Part shown: positions 6,988 through 15,006 of the stretch, piece after piece | Numbering within the stretch: the stretch's first letter is position 1 | Layout of the letters: every line of letters starts with the position of its first letter | Origin: Candidatus Nanohaloarchaea archaeon | GTDB lineage: Archaea; EX4484-52; GLR71 | Reading direction: 5' to 3' | Assembly: GCA_030636615.1 (NCBI GenBank) | Contig: DAOVWP010000002.1 | Coordinates: 1-27,061, forward strand | Length of the DNA stretch: 27,061 bases | Program-made: the position numbers and the translations under genes | Notes under the pieces: generated by a model | Told to the model about the DNA's origin: nothing | The model's database searches: none | The model's input: the letters and a program-made list of their open reading frames with translations, nothing else

Positions 6988-7955
6988 TTGAGAAAAAGTT
7001 TATCCAACAGAATGTTAAATCGCTGGAATTAGAAAGATATTTCAGGAAAACACTTGAAAAAGCCGATTATAGTCATACAGATATTAAAATAACTCCATTA
7101 AGCACAAAGATAACAATTGTTGTAGGTAAACCAGGAATTGCCATAGGAAAAGGTGGAAAAACAATAAAGGAGCTTACAAATACACTAACAAATAAATACA
7201 AAATCAAAAATCCACAACTTGATATTCAAACAGCTGAAAACCCGGATCTTGATTCATTCATAATTGCAAAAAATATTGCCGGTAGTTTAGAAAGAGGACT
7301 AAAACCAGGAAGACTTATCAACATATATCTTAGAAAAATCACTTTTGCAGGAGCAGTAGGTGCTGAGATAACAATAAGCGGAAAAATATCTGGTTCAAGA
7401 GGACGAACAGAAAAAGTTCTTATAGGATACATAAAAAAATGCGGTGATATGGCTCAAGAATATGTAAAAGAAGGACTTGCTACTGCCACTTTAAAACAGG
7501 GTGTCGTAGGAGTAAAAGTCAAGATATTACCATTCCTTCCAAGATCACTACAGATTGAAAAAGAGATCAAGAAACTCTTCAGCAAGAAAAAAGCTGAAGA
7601 AAAGAAAAAAGAAGAAGTAACAAAAAAAGAAGCAGAGAGCAAAAAAGAAACTGAAAAACAAAAAACTGAAGAAGTTGTAGAAAAAGAAGATAAAAAGAAA
7701 ACTGAAAAAAAAGAGACAAAAAAAGAAAAAGAAGAAACAAAAATCCCTACTAAAAAGACAGAATCATCTTCAAAAACAAAGACAGAAAAGAAAAAGACTG
7801 CTGAAAAAAAAGATAAAGAAGTAAAAAAAGAAGAGACTGAAACAAAGAAAAAGAAGAAAACTACAACTAAAAAAGAAATTAAAAAAACCGAAAAAAAAGC
7901 TGCTGAAAAAAAGAAAACTGTTGCAAAGAAAACAACAGAATCAAAAAAGAAATAA
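6984..7955 (+). CDS. rps3: Small ribosomal subunit protein uS3 with long charged tail
   Basis: Residues 1 to about 195 are a complete archaeal uS3: the KH-domain loop GKPGIAIGKGGKTIKEL (48-64), the GRLINIYLRKITFAGAVGAEI segment and the C-terminal domain ending ILPFLPRS. It helps form the mRNA entry channel. Residues from about 200 to 323 are a low-complexity tail almost wholly of K, E and T, with some A, S and V. Archaeal uS3 is usually near 210-250 aa, so this tail is unusually long. Related charged tails occur on uL24 and eL32 in this cluster. Its start overlaps the rpl22 stop. Confidence 0.96.
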   Translation: MIEKKFIQQNVKSLELERYFRKTLEKADYSHTDIKITPLSTKITIVVGKPGIAIGKGGKTIKELTNTLTNKYKIKNPQLDIQTAENPDLDSFIIAKNIAGSLERGLKPGRLINIYLRKITFAGAVGAEITISGKISGSRGRTEKVLIGYIKKCGDMAQEYVKEGLATATLKQGVVGVKVKILPFLPRSLQIEKEIKKLFSKKKAEEKKKEEVTKKEAESKKETEKQKTEEVVEKEDKKKTEKKETKKEKEETKIPTKKTESSSKTKTEKKKTAEKKDKEVKKEETETKKKKKTTTKKEIKKTEKKAAEKKKTVAKKTTESKKK

Positions 7956-7969
7956 ATAAGATGATTATT

Positions 7970-8188
7970 ATGGTAATATTACGATCCAGCGAAATCCGGA
8001 ACATGACTGCAGATAACATTGAAACAAAGCTTAAAGAACTCAGGAAAGAATTTATGAAAGAAAAAGGAAAAATTGATGTTGGAAGTATTGCAGACAATCC
8101 AGGAAGACAAAAAGAACTCAAAAAAACAATTGCCCGAATCCTAACAATAAAAAAGGAGATGAAAAGCAAGAATGCAGGACATATGTAA
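7970..8188 (+). CDS. rpl29: Large ribosomal subunit protein uL29
   Basis: The 72-aa protein is all-helical uL29: VILRSSEIRNMTADNIETKLKELRKEFMKEKGKI followed by the basic second helix NPGRQKELKKTIARILTIKKE. It binds near the tunnel exit with uL23. I prefer ATG 7970 over ATG 7961 because GATGATT lies just upstream and the family starts with M-x-I-L-R. The 3' end overlaps the aIF1 gene by 17 nt in another frame. Confidence 0.93.
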   Translation: MVILRSSEIRNMTADNIETKLKELRKEFMKEKGKIDVGSIADNPGRQKELKKTIARILTIKKEMKSKNAGHM

Positions 8189-8474
8189 TAAATGTGGCTT
8201 ACCAAAAGACTTGTGCGTCTGTGAATCAATATCAAAAGAAGCGCAAAAGATTACAATTGAAGTCGAACGAAAAAGATTCAGAAAATACATGACAATAATA
8301 AAAGGTATTAACCCAAGTGAAATAGATATACCTGAACTTACCAAGAAACTGAAAAGTAAATTTGCTTGCGGAGGAACATCAAAAAACAATATCATAGAAT
8401 TACAGGGAAGACATGAGAAAGAAGTCAAAGACTTCCTGATCCAGATAGGATTTTCAGAATCCCAGATTGAATGA
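8172..8474 (+). CDS. Translation initiation factor aIF1 (SUI1 family)
   Basis: The 100-aa protein starts with a small cysteine cluster (CNKCG, CVC at about residues 5-17) and then the SUI1 fold: KITIEVERKRFRKYMTIIKGI, FACGGTSKNNIIELQGRHEKEVKDFL and the final IGFSESQI. aIF1 binds the 30S P site and enforces start-codon fidelity. GGAG at 8155-8158 is 13 nt from the ATG. It overlaps uL29 by 17 nt and sits in its standard archaeal position between rpl29 and rnp1. Confidence 0.95.
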   Translation: MQDICNKCGLPKDLCVCESISKEAQKITIEVERKRFRKYMTIIKGINPSEIDIPELTKKLKSKFACGGTSKNNIIELQGRHEKEVKDFLIQIGFSESQIE

Positions 8475-8490
8475 TACAAAAGGAATTAAG

Positions 8491-8763
8491 ATGATTACAA
8501 AAGAAAACATACTGAGGCATGAGATGATTGGTCTCAAAACAACAGTATGCAATTCAACTGATCCAAAAAATAAAGATATAGAAGGAAAGATAATTGACGA
8601 AACTCAAAAAACTTTCAGAATAAAAAACGATAAAAAAATTATGATAATCCAAAAAAAAGGGAACATATTTCAGATAGAACTCCCTGATGGAACACTAACA
8701 AAAATAACTGGTGACAAGATAATAACAAGACCTGAAGAAAGAATTCAGAAAAGATACAAATAA
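8491..8763 (+). CDS. rnp1: RNase P protein component 1 (Rpp29/Pop4)
   Basis: The 90-aa protein matches archaeal Rpp29: ITKENILRHEMIGLKTTV at the N-terminus (the L-R-H-E-x-I-G-L signature), then an Sm-like barrel with GKIIDETQKTFRIKNDKK, ending GDKIITRPEERIQKRYK. It pairs with Rpp21 in RNase P, which trims tRNA 5' ends. I use ATG 8491, preceded by AAGGAATTAAG; an in-frame TTG at 8467 would only add residues overlapping aIF1. Confidence 0.94.
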   Translation: MITKENILRHEMIGLKTTVCNSTDPKNKDIEGKIIDETQKTFRIKNDKKIMIIQKKGNIFQIELPDGTLTKITGDKIITRPEERIQKRYK

Positions 8764-8786
8764 TTATAATGATGAGGTAACTCAAA

Positions 8787-9128
8787 ATGTCAGAGAAAAA
8801 GAGTATTAAAAACATTGGTATCGAGATTAAGACTTATCCTAAAGAAGATTGTAGCGACAAAAATTGCCCATTTCATGGTAGTCTTAAAATAAGAGGAAAA
8901 ATTTTCCAGGGAACAGTCAAATCAACAAAAGTACAAAACGCTGCAATAATAGAATGGGATTACACAAGATACAATAAAAAATACGAAAGATATAAAAGAC
9001 TAAAAACCAGAGTTACTGCACACAAACCGGCATGCCTCAATATTCATGAAAATGACATTGTAAGGATTGGTGAATGCAAACCAATAAGCAAAACAAAAAA
9101 ATTCGTAATATTTGAAAAATTATCATAA
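8787..9128 (+). CDS. rps17: Small ribosomal subunit protein uS17
   Basis: The 113-aa archaeal uS17 contains CSDKNCPFHGSLKIRGK (a typical archaeal N-terminal loop), FQGTVKSTKVQNAAIIEWDY, KYERYKRLKTRVTAHKPACLNI and GDIVRIGECKP-like ENDIVRIGECKPISKTKKFVI. It is an OB-fold assembly protein of the 30S body. GATGAGGTAA lies upstream of the ATG. Confidence 0.96.
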   Translation: MSEKKSIKNIGIEIKTYPKEDCSDKNCPFHGSLKIRGKIFQGTVKSTKVQNAAIIEWDYTRYNKKYERYKRLKTRVTAHKPACLNIHENDIVRIGECKPISKTKKFVIFEKLS

Positions 9129-9144
9129 TCACAAGGTTTTAAAA

Positions 9145-9543
9145 ATGAAAGCAATGAGCACACACCCAACAAAAGCAATTATGATAGGATCTAATCTTAA
9201 ATGTATAGATAACAGCGGTGCCAAGCAACTCGAAGTAATAGCAGTACCAAAAATAAAAGGAACAAGAAGAAGGATTCCGAGTGGTGGTGTTGGCTCAATA
9301 ATAATATGTACTGTAAAAAAAGGAAAACCTGATATTAAACACAAAGTAGAAAGAGCAGTAATAACCACACAAAGAAAAGAATATCAAAGAATAAATGGTC
9401 TAAGAGTAAAATATTCAGAAAACACTGCTGTATTGATTAACGAAAAAAACGAACCAAAAGGGAACGAAATAAAAGGAATTGTTGCAAAGGAAGCTGTAGA
9501 ACGCTTTCCTCAGATAGGAAAAATTGCCGCAATGATAATATAA
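9145..9543 (+). CDS. rpl14: Large ribosomal subunit protein uL14
   Basis: The 132-aa protein has the uL14 signature: IGSNLKCIDNSGAKQLEVIAV, then RRRIPSGGVGSIIICTVKKGKP, AVITTQRKEYQR and the end GTIVAKEA-like GIVAKEAVERFPQIGKIAAMII. It sits at the subunit interface. I start it at ATG 9145 after AAGGTTTT, not at the earlier ATG 9112, which would overlap rps17 and add a non-homologous leader. Confidence 0.96.
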   Translation: MKAMSTHPTKAIMIGSNLKCIDNSGAKQLEVIAVPKIKGTRRRIPSGGVGSIIICTVKKGKPDIKHKVERAVITTQRKEYQRINGLRVKYSENTAVLINEKNEPKGNEIKGIVAKEAVERFPQIGKIAAMII

Positions 9544-9573
9544 ATCAGAAATAAATTCATCCAAGGGATCTAA

Positions 9574-10059
9574 ATGAAAAAAGAATGGTCAAATAAGTGG
9601 AACAGCTCAACTCAGCCGAGAAAGCAGAGAAAATACAGAGCGAACGCTCCACTACACATAAAAAAGAAGTTTTTGAGAGCAAACCTCGAAGAAAAACTTA
9701 GAGAACAAATAGGAAAAAGATCAGCTACACTAAAAAAAGGAGACGAAATAGTTATTAAAAGAGGACAACATAATGGAAAAATCGGTAAAATTGTCGCAAT
9801 CCAGATAAACAAATCAACTGTCCACATTGACACACTAAAAGAGAAAAAAGCTAATGGTCAGGAATATATAATTCCTGTACACGCATCAAACATCCAGATT
9901 ATCAAACTCAACCTTGATGACAAAAAAAGAATTGATAAGAACAACAAGAAAACAAAAACAGTGCAACCAGAAAAAAAGACAATCCCTAAAAAAGAAAATA
10001 AAGAAAAAACAGCAAAGAAAGAAACAAAAAAGAAAATAAAAGATAAAAAAAGTGAATAA
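9574..10059 (+). CDS. rpl24: Large ribosomal subunit protein uL24 with lysine-rich tail
   Basis: Residues 1 to about 115 are archaeal uL24: WSNKWNSSTQPRKQRKYRANAPLH, then a KOW motif (LKKGDEIVIKRGQHNGKIGKI, about 53-73) and VHASNIQIIKL. It starts 50S assembly. Residues from about 117 to 161 form a K/E/T-rich tail beyond the usual archaeal length of about 120. The gene ends 2 nt before rps4e, and its final codons supply the AGTGAA ribosome site for that gene. Confidence 0.95.
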   Translation: MKKEWSNKWNSSTQPRKQRKYRANAPLHIKKKFLRANLEEKLREQIGKRSATLKKGDEIVIKRGQHNGKIGKIVAIQINKSTVHIDTLKEKKANGQEYIIPVHASNIQIIKLNLDDKKRIDKNNKKTKTVQPEKKTIPKKENKEKTAKKETKKKIKDKKSE

Positions 10060-10061
10060 TT

Positions 10062-10775
10062 ATGCATCTCAAAAGACTTAACGCATCAAAACATTATAGT
10101 GTTCCAAAGAAGGAGAATAAATTTATTACTACAGCAAATCCTGGAGCTCACAGAAAAAATGAATGTATACCACTAAATGTTATCATAAGAGATATCCTCA
10201 AACTTGCTGAAACTACAAAAGAAGTAAAAAGCATACTTCATGATGAAAAAATAAAGATTGACGGAACTATAAAAAAAGAGAAGAAATACAATGTCGGTCT
10301 TATGGATGTAATCAGCATCGAAGAAATAGACAAAACATACAGGGTAGTCACAATTGAGGGAAGACTAAGAGTTGTTGAAATCAAAAAAGAAGATGCTAAA
10401 CAGAAACTCGGAAAGATTATAAACAAAATGATGATTAAAGGCAAAAAATGCCAGATAACACTTCACGACGGAAGAAACATAATACTCAACAAACCGGATT
10501 ACAGTGTAGGAGACAGCTTAATGATCTCAATACCTGACCAGAAAATAAAGGACCACTTCAAACTCGATAAAGGATACACTGTAATAATCACATCAGGAAA
10601 ACACACAGGAAATATCGGAAAAATCACAAAGGTAGATATAATAAAGACTCCTGAAGACACAAAAGTAACAGTAAAAGTAGAAGATAAAGAAGTTACCACA
10701 TACAAAAGAAATATTTTTGTAATAGGAAAAGACAAACCGGAGATTACAATAGACAAAAACAAGATAATCCGATAA
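10062..10775 (+). CDS. rps4e: Small ribosomal subunit protein eS4
   Basis: The 237-aa protein is archaeal/eukaryotic eS4: it begins HLKRLNASKHYSVPKKENKF, continues with PLNVIIRDILKLAETTKEVKSIL (S4-like RNA-binding region), and has a C-terminal KOW domain around GYTVIITSGKHTGNIGKITKV. eS4 is absent from bacteria. It overlaps no neighbour but starts 2 nt after rpl24, so coupling is likely. Confidence 0.96.
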   Translation: MHLKRLNASKHYSVPKKENKFITTANPGAHRKNECIPLNVIIRDILKLAETTKEVKSILHDEKIKIDGTIKKEKKYNVGLMDVISIEEIDKTYRVVTIEGRLRVVEIKKEDAKQKLGKIINKMMIKGKKCQITLHDGRNIILNKPDYSVGDSLMISIPDQKIKDHFKLDKGYTVIITSGKHTGNIGKITKVDIIKTPEDTKVTVKVEDKEVTTYKRNIFVIGKDKPEITIDKNKIIR

Positions 10776-10797
10776 ATAATTTGAAAAGATGATATTT

Positions 10798-11313
10798 ATG
10801 ACTAAAGAAAACCCTATGAAAACTATCAGAATTGCAAAAGTAATAGTAAACATAGGTCTTGGCAAAAACATAAAAGATATAGAAAAAGCAACAACTCTTT
10901 TAGAAAGACTAACAAACCACAAACCAGTAAAAACAACATCTTCAAGAAAAGCAAGAACTTTTGGAGTAGGTAAAAACAGAACCATCGGAACAAAAGTAAC
11001 CTTAAGAGGTAAAGACAAAATAGAATTGCTCAAAAAATTACTTTTCGCACTTGACAATGAATTATCGGAAAAATGCTTTGACAATGAAGGTAATTTTGGG
11101 TTCGGACTTAAAGAATATCTTGAAATACCAGGTATGAAATATGATCCTGCAATAGGAATCATGGGTATGAATATAAACATTTGCCTTGAGCGACCTGGAT
11201 TTAGGTTGAAAAGAAGAAAGGTTGCACAGAAAAAAATACCGAGATCTCACCGAATCTCAAAAGAAGAATCAATTGAGTTTGCAAAGAAAGAACTCGATAT
11301 TACAATAATATGA
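10798..11313 (+). CDS. rpl5: Large ribosomal subunit protein uL5
   Basis: The 171-aa protein matches uL5: [77 protein letters not shown] and a basic [13 protein letters not shown] end. It binds 5S rRNA in the central protuberance with uL18. ATG 10798 follows GATGATATTT; the earlier ATG at 10789 lies inside that site and is less likely. Confidence 0.96.
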   Translation: MTKENPMKTIRIAKVIVNIGLGKNIKDIEKATTLLERLTNHKPVKTTSSRKARTFGVGKNRTIGTKVTLRGKDKIELLKKLLFALDNELSEKCFDNEGNFGFGLKEYLEIPGMKYDPAIGIMGMNINICLERPGFRLKRRKVAQKKIPRSHRISKEESIEFAKKELDITII

Positions 11314-11323
11314 TGTGATAATT

Positions 11324-11551
11324 ATGTCCGGTTACGAAAAAGTACTAAATTCACTCAAAACTAAAAAGAACAAATATAATAAATTTAAAAAACACAATGC
11401 ACCAAAAAAGAGGGATTTCGGAAAAACAACATGCATCTGCAAACAATGTGGAAGAACAGGTCAGGGAGTTATAAGAAAATATAACTTGAACTATTGCAGA
11501 CAATGCTTCAGAGAAATAGCTAATAAAATAGGATTCAAAAAACTAAATTAA
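11324..11551 (+). CDS. rps14: Small ribosomal subunit protein uS14 (zinc-binding form)
   Basis: The 75-aa protein has the C+ zinc ribbon: [26 protein letters not shown] with two CxxC pairs (C-K-Q-C and C-R-Q-C), ending [14 protein letters not shown]. Archaeal uS14 is usually about 55 aa, so the N-terminal 20 residues ([20 protein letters not shown]) are an extension. ATG 11324 follows GTGATA; the GTG at 11315 is part of that site. It lies 10 nt after rpl5. Confidence 0.95.
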   Translation: MSGYEKVLNSLKTKKNKYNKFKKHNAPKKRDFGKTTCICKQCGRTGQGVIRKYNLNYCRQCFREIANKIGFKKLN

Positions 11552-11563
11552 GGTGAATACAAT

Positions 11564-11950
11564 ATGAGACACGATTTACTGGCTGACACGATGTCAACAA
11601 TAAAAAATGCTGAAAAAGCAGGGAAAAAAGAATGCCTAATATCACCGACATCAAAACTCACAGTAAACACATTAAATATAATGAAAAAAGAAGGATTTAT
11701 CAAATCACTCAAATTCAAAGAAACTTCAAAAGGTGGACAAATTGAAGTCGAATTAATAGGAAGGATCAACCAGTGTAAGGCAATAAAACCAAGACACTCA
11801 ATAAAAAAAGATAATTTTATGAAATTTGAAAAAAGATATCTTCCTGCATCAGATATAGGGATATTAATAGTATCAACACCACAAGGAATCAAGTCCCACA
11901 AAGATATAAAAGGAGCAAGTGGAGGAATTCTCCTGGCATTTGTATATTAA
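11564..11950 (+). CDS. rps8: Small ribosomal subunit protein uS8
   Basis: The 128-aa protein matches archaeal uS8: DLLADTMSTIKNAEKAGK, LNIMKKEGFIKSLKF, GQIEVELIGRINQCKAIKPRHS and the C-terminal domain ASDIGILIVSTPQGIKSHKDIKG, SGGILLAFVY. It binds the central domain of 16S rRNA. The ATG follows AAGGTGAA with an 8-nt spacer. Confidence 0.96.
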   Translation: MRHDLLADTMSTIKNAEKAGKKECLISPTSKLTVNTLNIMKKEGFIKSLKFKETSKGGQIEVELIGRINQCKAIKPRHSIKKDNFMKFEKRYLPASDIGILIVSTPQGIKSHKDIKGASGGILLAFVY

Positions 11951-11967
11951 AAAAAAGGTTACTTAAA

Positions 11968-12492
11968 ATGACATATCAACAGGAAACAGATATTCCGGAA
12001 GGAGTGACTATAGAACAGAACGACAAAGAAATAGTTATCAAAGGACCAAAAGGAGAACTAAAAAGAATATTTGATCATCCGCATGTCAAAATAATTATAA
12101 ACAACGACAAAGTGACCACACAAACACAAAGACCAATTAAAAAAACAAGAGCAATTGTTGGAACCTGGAAAGCACATATAAAAAACATGATAATAGGAAT
12201 AACAGAAGGTTACGAAGCAAAATTAAAGGTTGTATATTCACACTTCCCTATGAACATTACAACTGAAGAGAACAGAGTAGTCATAAAGAATTATCTTGGA
12301 GGGAAGGGTCTCAGATATGCAGAAATCCTTGGAGATACAAAAGTCAGTATCAAAAAAGAGATTATAACACTTACAGGCACAAATAAAGAAGATATAGGAC
12401 AGAGCGCAGCAAACATTGAACAGATCTGTAAACCAAAAGGAAAAGACAGAAGAGTATTTCAGGATGGTATATACATCGAAAAAAAACCTTAA
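11968..12492 (+). CDS. rpl6: Large ribosomal subunit protein uL6
   Basis: The 174-aa protein contains IPEGVTIEQNDKEIVIKGPKGELKR in the first repeat, GTWKAHIKNMIIGITEGYEAKLKVVYSHFPMNI in the middle and VVIKNYLGGKGLRYAEI with KPKGKDRRVFQDGIYIEKK at the end, as in archaeal uL6. It lies near the GTPase-associated region of the 50S subunit. AAGGTTACTT precedes the ATG. Confidence 0.96.
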   Translation: MTYQQETDIPEGVTIEQNDKEIVIKGPKGELKRIFDHPHVKIIINNDKVTTQTQRPIKKTRAIVGTWKAHIKNMIIGITEGYEAKLKVVYSHFPMNITTEENRVVIKNYLGGKGLRYAEILGDTKVSIKKEIITLTGTNKEDIGQSAANIEQICKPKGKDRRVFQDGIYIEKKP

Positions 12493-12521
12493 ATTAAATA
12501 AATATAATTATGTGATATCTT

Positions 12522-13166
12522 ATGGCAAAAGACAAAGCAGAACTCATCAAAACAAGAAAAACAATCAAGGCAAACAAGCCAAAGATCAGAAGAAGTGATT
12601 CCTGGAAATTCCACCGAATAAAAGAAGAATCATGGAGAAAACCAAAAGGAAGACATAACAAAATGAGACTCAGAAGAAAAAGCCATGTACAGACTATAAG
12701 TTTCAGTTCTCCAAAAGCAGTAAAAGGTCTCCACTCATCTGGAAAAGAAGAAATAATGATATTCAATATAAACGATTTAGCAAAAGTAGACAAAAAAGAA
12801 CAGGTCGCAAGATTATCTTCGACGCTTGGCACCAAAAAAAGATTAGATATACTCAAAAAAGCATTCAAAGAAAAGATAAAGATCCTCAACTTAGGAGTAA
12901 AATGTAAAAAATATTTGCTCGAAGGCGGAAAAAAGAAAGATACTAAAAAAGAGAAAGACGTCAAAAAAGAGACTAAGACTGAAAAAAAAGAGGAAAAGAA
13001 AAACGACGCTAAAACTAAAGAAATCAAAAAAGAAAAAACCACAAAGAAAAAAGAAGATACTAAAAAGAATATTAAAAAACCTGCAGCAGAAAAAAAAGAA
13101 AAGAATATAAAAAAGAAAAAAGATGCAGCAAAAATAATTCCAAAAAGTAAGCCTACGAAAAAGTAA
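12522..13166 (+). CDS. rpl32e: Large ribosomal subunit protein eL32 with charged tail
   Basis: Residues 1 to about 133 are eL32: a basic stretch with KPKIRRSDSWKFHRIKEESWRKPKGRHNKMR, then SFSSPKAVKGLHSSGKEEIMIFN and ARLSSTLGTKKRLDILKKA. Residues from about 137 to 214 are a low-complexity K/E/T tail with some A and I. Archaeal eL32 is usually about 130 aa; the longer forms known to me are extended at the N-terminus, not like this. GTGATATCTT precedes the ATG. The 29-nt gap after rpl6 is among the largest in the cluster. Confidence 0.95.
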   Translation: MAKDKAELIKTRKTIKANKPKIRRSDSWKFHRIKEESWRKPKGRHNKMRLRRKSHVQTISFSSPKAVKGLHSSGKEEIMIFNINDLAKVDKKEQVARLSSTLGTKKRLDILKKAFKEKIKILNLGVKCKKYLLEGGKKKDTKKEKDVKKETKTEKKEEKKNDAKTKEIKKEKTTKKKEDTKKNIKKPAAEKKEKNIKKKKDAAKIIPKSKPTKK

Positions 13167-13193
13167 TAAAAACTGAAGAAGAAGTGATCATCA

Positions 13194-13649
13194 ATGAACT
13201 TAAAACATCAGAAAGAAATTACAGCAAGAAAACTTAAAGTAGGTATAAATAGAGTTCATATAGATCCGGATAATGCTGATGATATCAAAGAAGCAATCAC
13301 TGGGGATGATATAAGAAGTTTTGTAAGTCAGGGTCTGATAACTATCAAAAAAATAAGAGGACAAAGCCATGCAAAAGCAAGAGACAGAGAGTCCCAAAAG
13401 AAAAAAGGAAGACAAAAAGGACATGGCAACAGGCAAGGTACAGCAAATGCAAGATTATCTGATAAAGATAAATGGATCAAAAAGATAAGAGCCCTAAGAA
13501 AAGAACTCAGGGAAATGAGAGATAAAGAAAGTATAACAATAAAAGAATACAGGCAACTCTACATATATGCAAGAAGCGGTATGTTCAGAAGCAAAAAACA
13601 CATGAAATTACACTTATCAAAAACAAGGGAGAGTGGTGAGAAGAAATGA
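13194..13649 (+). CDS. rpl19e: Large ribosomal subunit protein eL19
   Basis: The 151-aa protein is eL19: LKHQKEITARKLKVGINRVHIDP, DIRSFVSQGLITIKKIRGQSHAKAR, a glycine/arginine-rich RQKGHGNRQGTANARL and helices IKKIRALRKELREMRDKESITIKEYRQLYIYARSGMFRSK. The family makes an inter-subunit bridge and lies at the tunnel exit. AGTGATCATCA precedes the ATG. It overlaps rpl18 by 4 nt (ATGA). Confidence 0.96.
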   Translation: MNLKHQKEITARKLKVGINRVHIDPDNADDIKEAITGDDIRSFVSQGLITIKKIRGQSHAKARDRESQKKKGRQKGHGNRQGTANARLSDKDKWIKKIRALRKELREMRDKESITIKEYRQLYIYARSGMFRSKKHMKLHLSKTRESGEKK

Positions 13650-14161
13650 AAAAAGGATACACACTCCACTTTAGGAGAAGGAGAGAAGAAAAAACAAATT
13701 ATCCAAAAAGAGCAAGAATGCTCAAATCCACAAAGGACAGATTAGTTATCAGGATAACAAATACCAGAGCAATCTGCCAGATTGTAAGATATGATATCAA
13801 AAAGAAAACAGAAACAACACTAATATCAACTGACTCAAGAGAACTGTCAAAAAGATATAAATGGAAATACTCACTCAAAAATATGCCTGCTCTATACCTT
13901 ACTGGAATGACCATAGCACAAAAAGCAAAAGAAGCAAAAATCAACAACGCAATACTTGATACTGGTCTAAGAACCCCGACAAAAGGCGCAAGAATCTTTG
14001 CATTCCTAAAAGGAGCTGTAGACGGAGGACTTGATATACCTCACGAAGATAAAAATTATCCCAGCGATGAAAGAATAACTGGAGAACATATAGCTAAATA
14101 CAAAAAATCAGCAATCGACAAAGATTTCGAAAAGATAAAATCAACTATCCTCAAAAAGTGA
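13646..14161 (+). CDS. rpl18: Large ribosomal subunit protein uL18
   Basis: The 171-aa archaeal uL18 contains the basic start YTLHFRRRREEKTNYPKRARMLKSTKDRLVIRITN, then KNMPALYLTGMTIAQKAKEA, AILDTGLRTPTKGARIFAFLKGAVDGGLDIPH and ERITGEHIAKY. It binds 5S rRNA with uL5. GGTGAGAAG upstream, inside rpl19e, provides the ribosome site. The ATGA overlap suggests coupling. Confidence 0.96.
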   Translation: MKKGYTLHFRRRREEKTNYPKRARMLKSTKDRLVIRITNTRAICQIVRYDIKKKTETTLISTDSRELSKRYKWKYSLKNMPALYLTGMTIAQKAKEAKINNAILDTGLRTPTKGARIFAFLKGAVDGGLDIPHEDKNYPSDERITGEHIAKYKKSAIDKDFEKIKSTILKK

Positions 14162-14166
14162 TAATA

Positions 14167-15006
14167 ATGGTAGAAGAAGGAAAAACAGAGAATAAGAATA
14201 CAACAGCTAACACACAACAGGTAGATAGAAGAACTAGTCATACAAATAATAATTTTAACAGAAGAAGAGATAACAGAAAAACATTCAAAAAAGAAGACAC
14301 GAATACAAAAGAATACATCGAAAAGAACTGGATACCAAAAACAGAACTTGGAAGAAAAGTATTAAATGGAGAGATTACAAAGATTGAGGATATCTTTGAT
14401 CAAGGACTCATAATAAGAGAACCGGAAATTGTTAATTACCTTGTAGCTGATATGAAAGAAGAAGTTATGTTTATTGGTGGACACGGTGGAAAAGGCGGTT
14501 CAAAAAAAAGAACACCAATCAGATTTACAAATAAGATGCACAGAGCAGGAAGAAAAAGAAACATCCATGCTATGGTAGTAGTCGGAAATGGTAATGGACT
14601 ATTAGGTATAGGATATGAAAGAGCAAACAATGTACCATCAACAATCACTAAAGCTGCAAGAAGTGCAAGATTAAATATTTTCCCAATCAGAAGAGGATGT
14701 GGATCATGGGAATGTAAATGTGGGACTATTCACTCTATTCCATTCAAAACATCAGCAAAAGTCGGATCCTCTCAGGTTCAACTCATGCCTGCACCAAAAG
14801 GTACAGGTCTCGCAGTTTCAGACGAAATCAAAAAGATCATGAAACTCGCAGGTATTAAAGATATCTGGGCAAAATCAAGAGGTAACACAAACACAAGATG
14901 CAACTTCATAAGAGCTATAATGAGTTCATTCATGAAACTCAACGAAGTGAAAATTGACAAAGAAGTTACAAAAAGTGTTGGTCTTATAGAAGGTGTCAAA
15001 AAATGA
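14167..15006 (+). CDS. rps5: Small ribosomal subunit protein uS5 with N-terminal extension
   Basis: Residues from about 55 on are archaeal uS5: WIPKTELGRKV, NGEITKIEDIFDQGLIIREPEIVNYLV, then a double-stranded RNA-binding core with GNGNGLLGIGYERANNV and IFPIRRGCGSWECKC, and the C-terminal SSQVQLMPAPKGTGLAVSDE. It helps mRNA unwinding and accuracy. The first 40 or so residues are rich in N, T, R and K and look disordered; they exceed the usual archaeal N-terminus. ATG 14167 follows GTGATA; the GTG at 14158 belongs to that site. Confidence 0.95.
   Translation: MVEEGKTENKNTTANTQQVDRRTSHTNNNFNRRRDNRKTFKKEDTNTKEYIEKNWIPKTELGRKVLNGEITKIEDIFDQGLIIREPEIVNYLVADMKEEVMFIGGHGGKGGSKKRTPIRFTNKMHRAGRKRNIHAMVVVGNGNGLLGIGYERANNVPSTITKAARSARLNIFPIRRGCGSWECKCGTIHSIPFKTSAKVGSSQVQLMPAPKGTGLAVSDEIKKIMKLAGIKDIWAKSRGNTNTRCNFIRAIMSSFMKLNEVKIDKEVTKSVGLIEGVKK

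Noticed and set aside
10593..11180. 195-codon minus-strand open frame opposite rps4e and rpl5
   Set aside because: Same antisense artefact of AT-rich lysine-rich genes; no ribosome site or recognisable domain.
12416..12598. 60-codon open frame across the rpl6-rpl32e junction
   Set aside because: It overlaps both genes in another frame and has no supporting feature.
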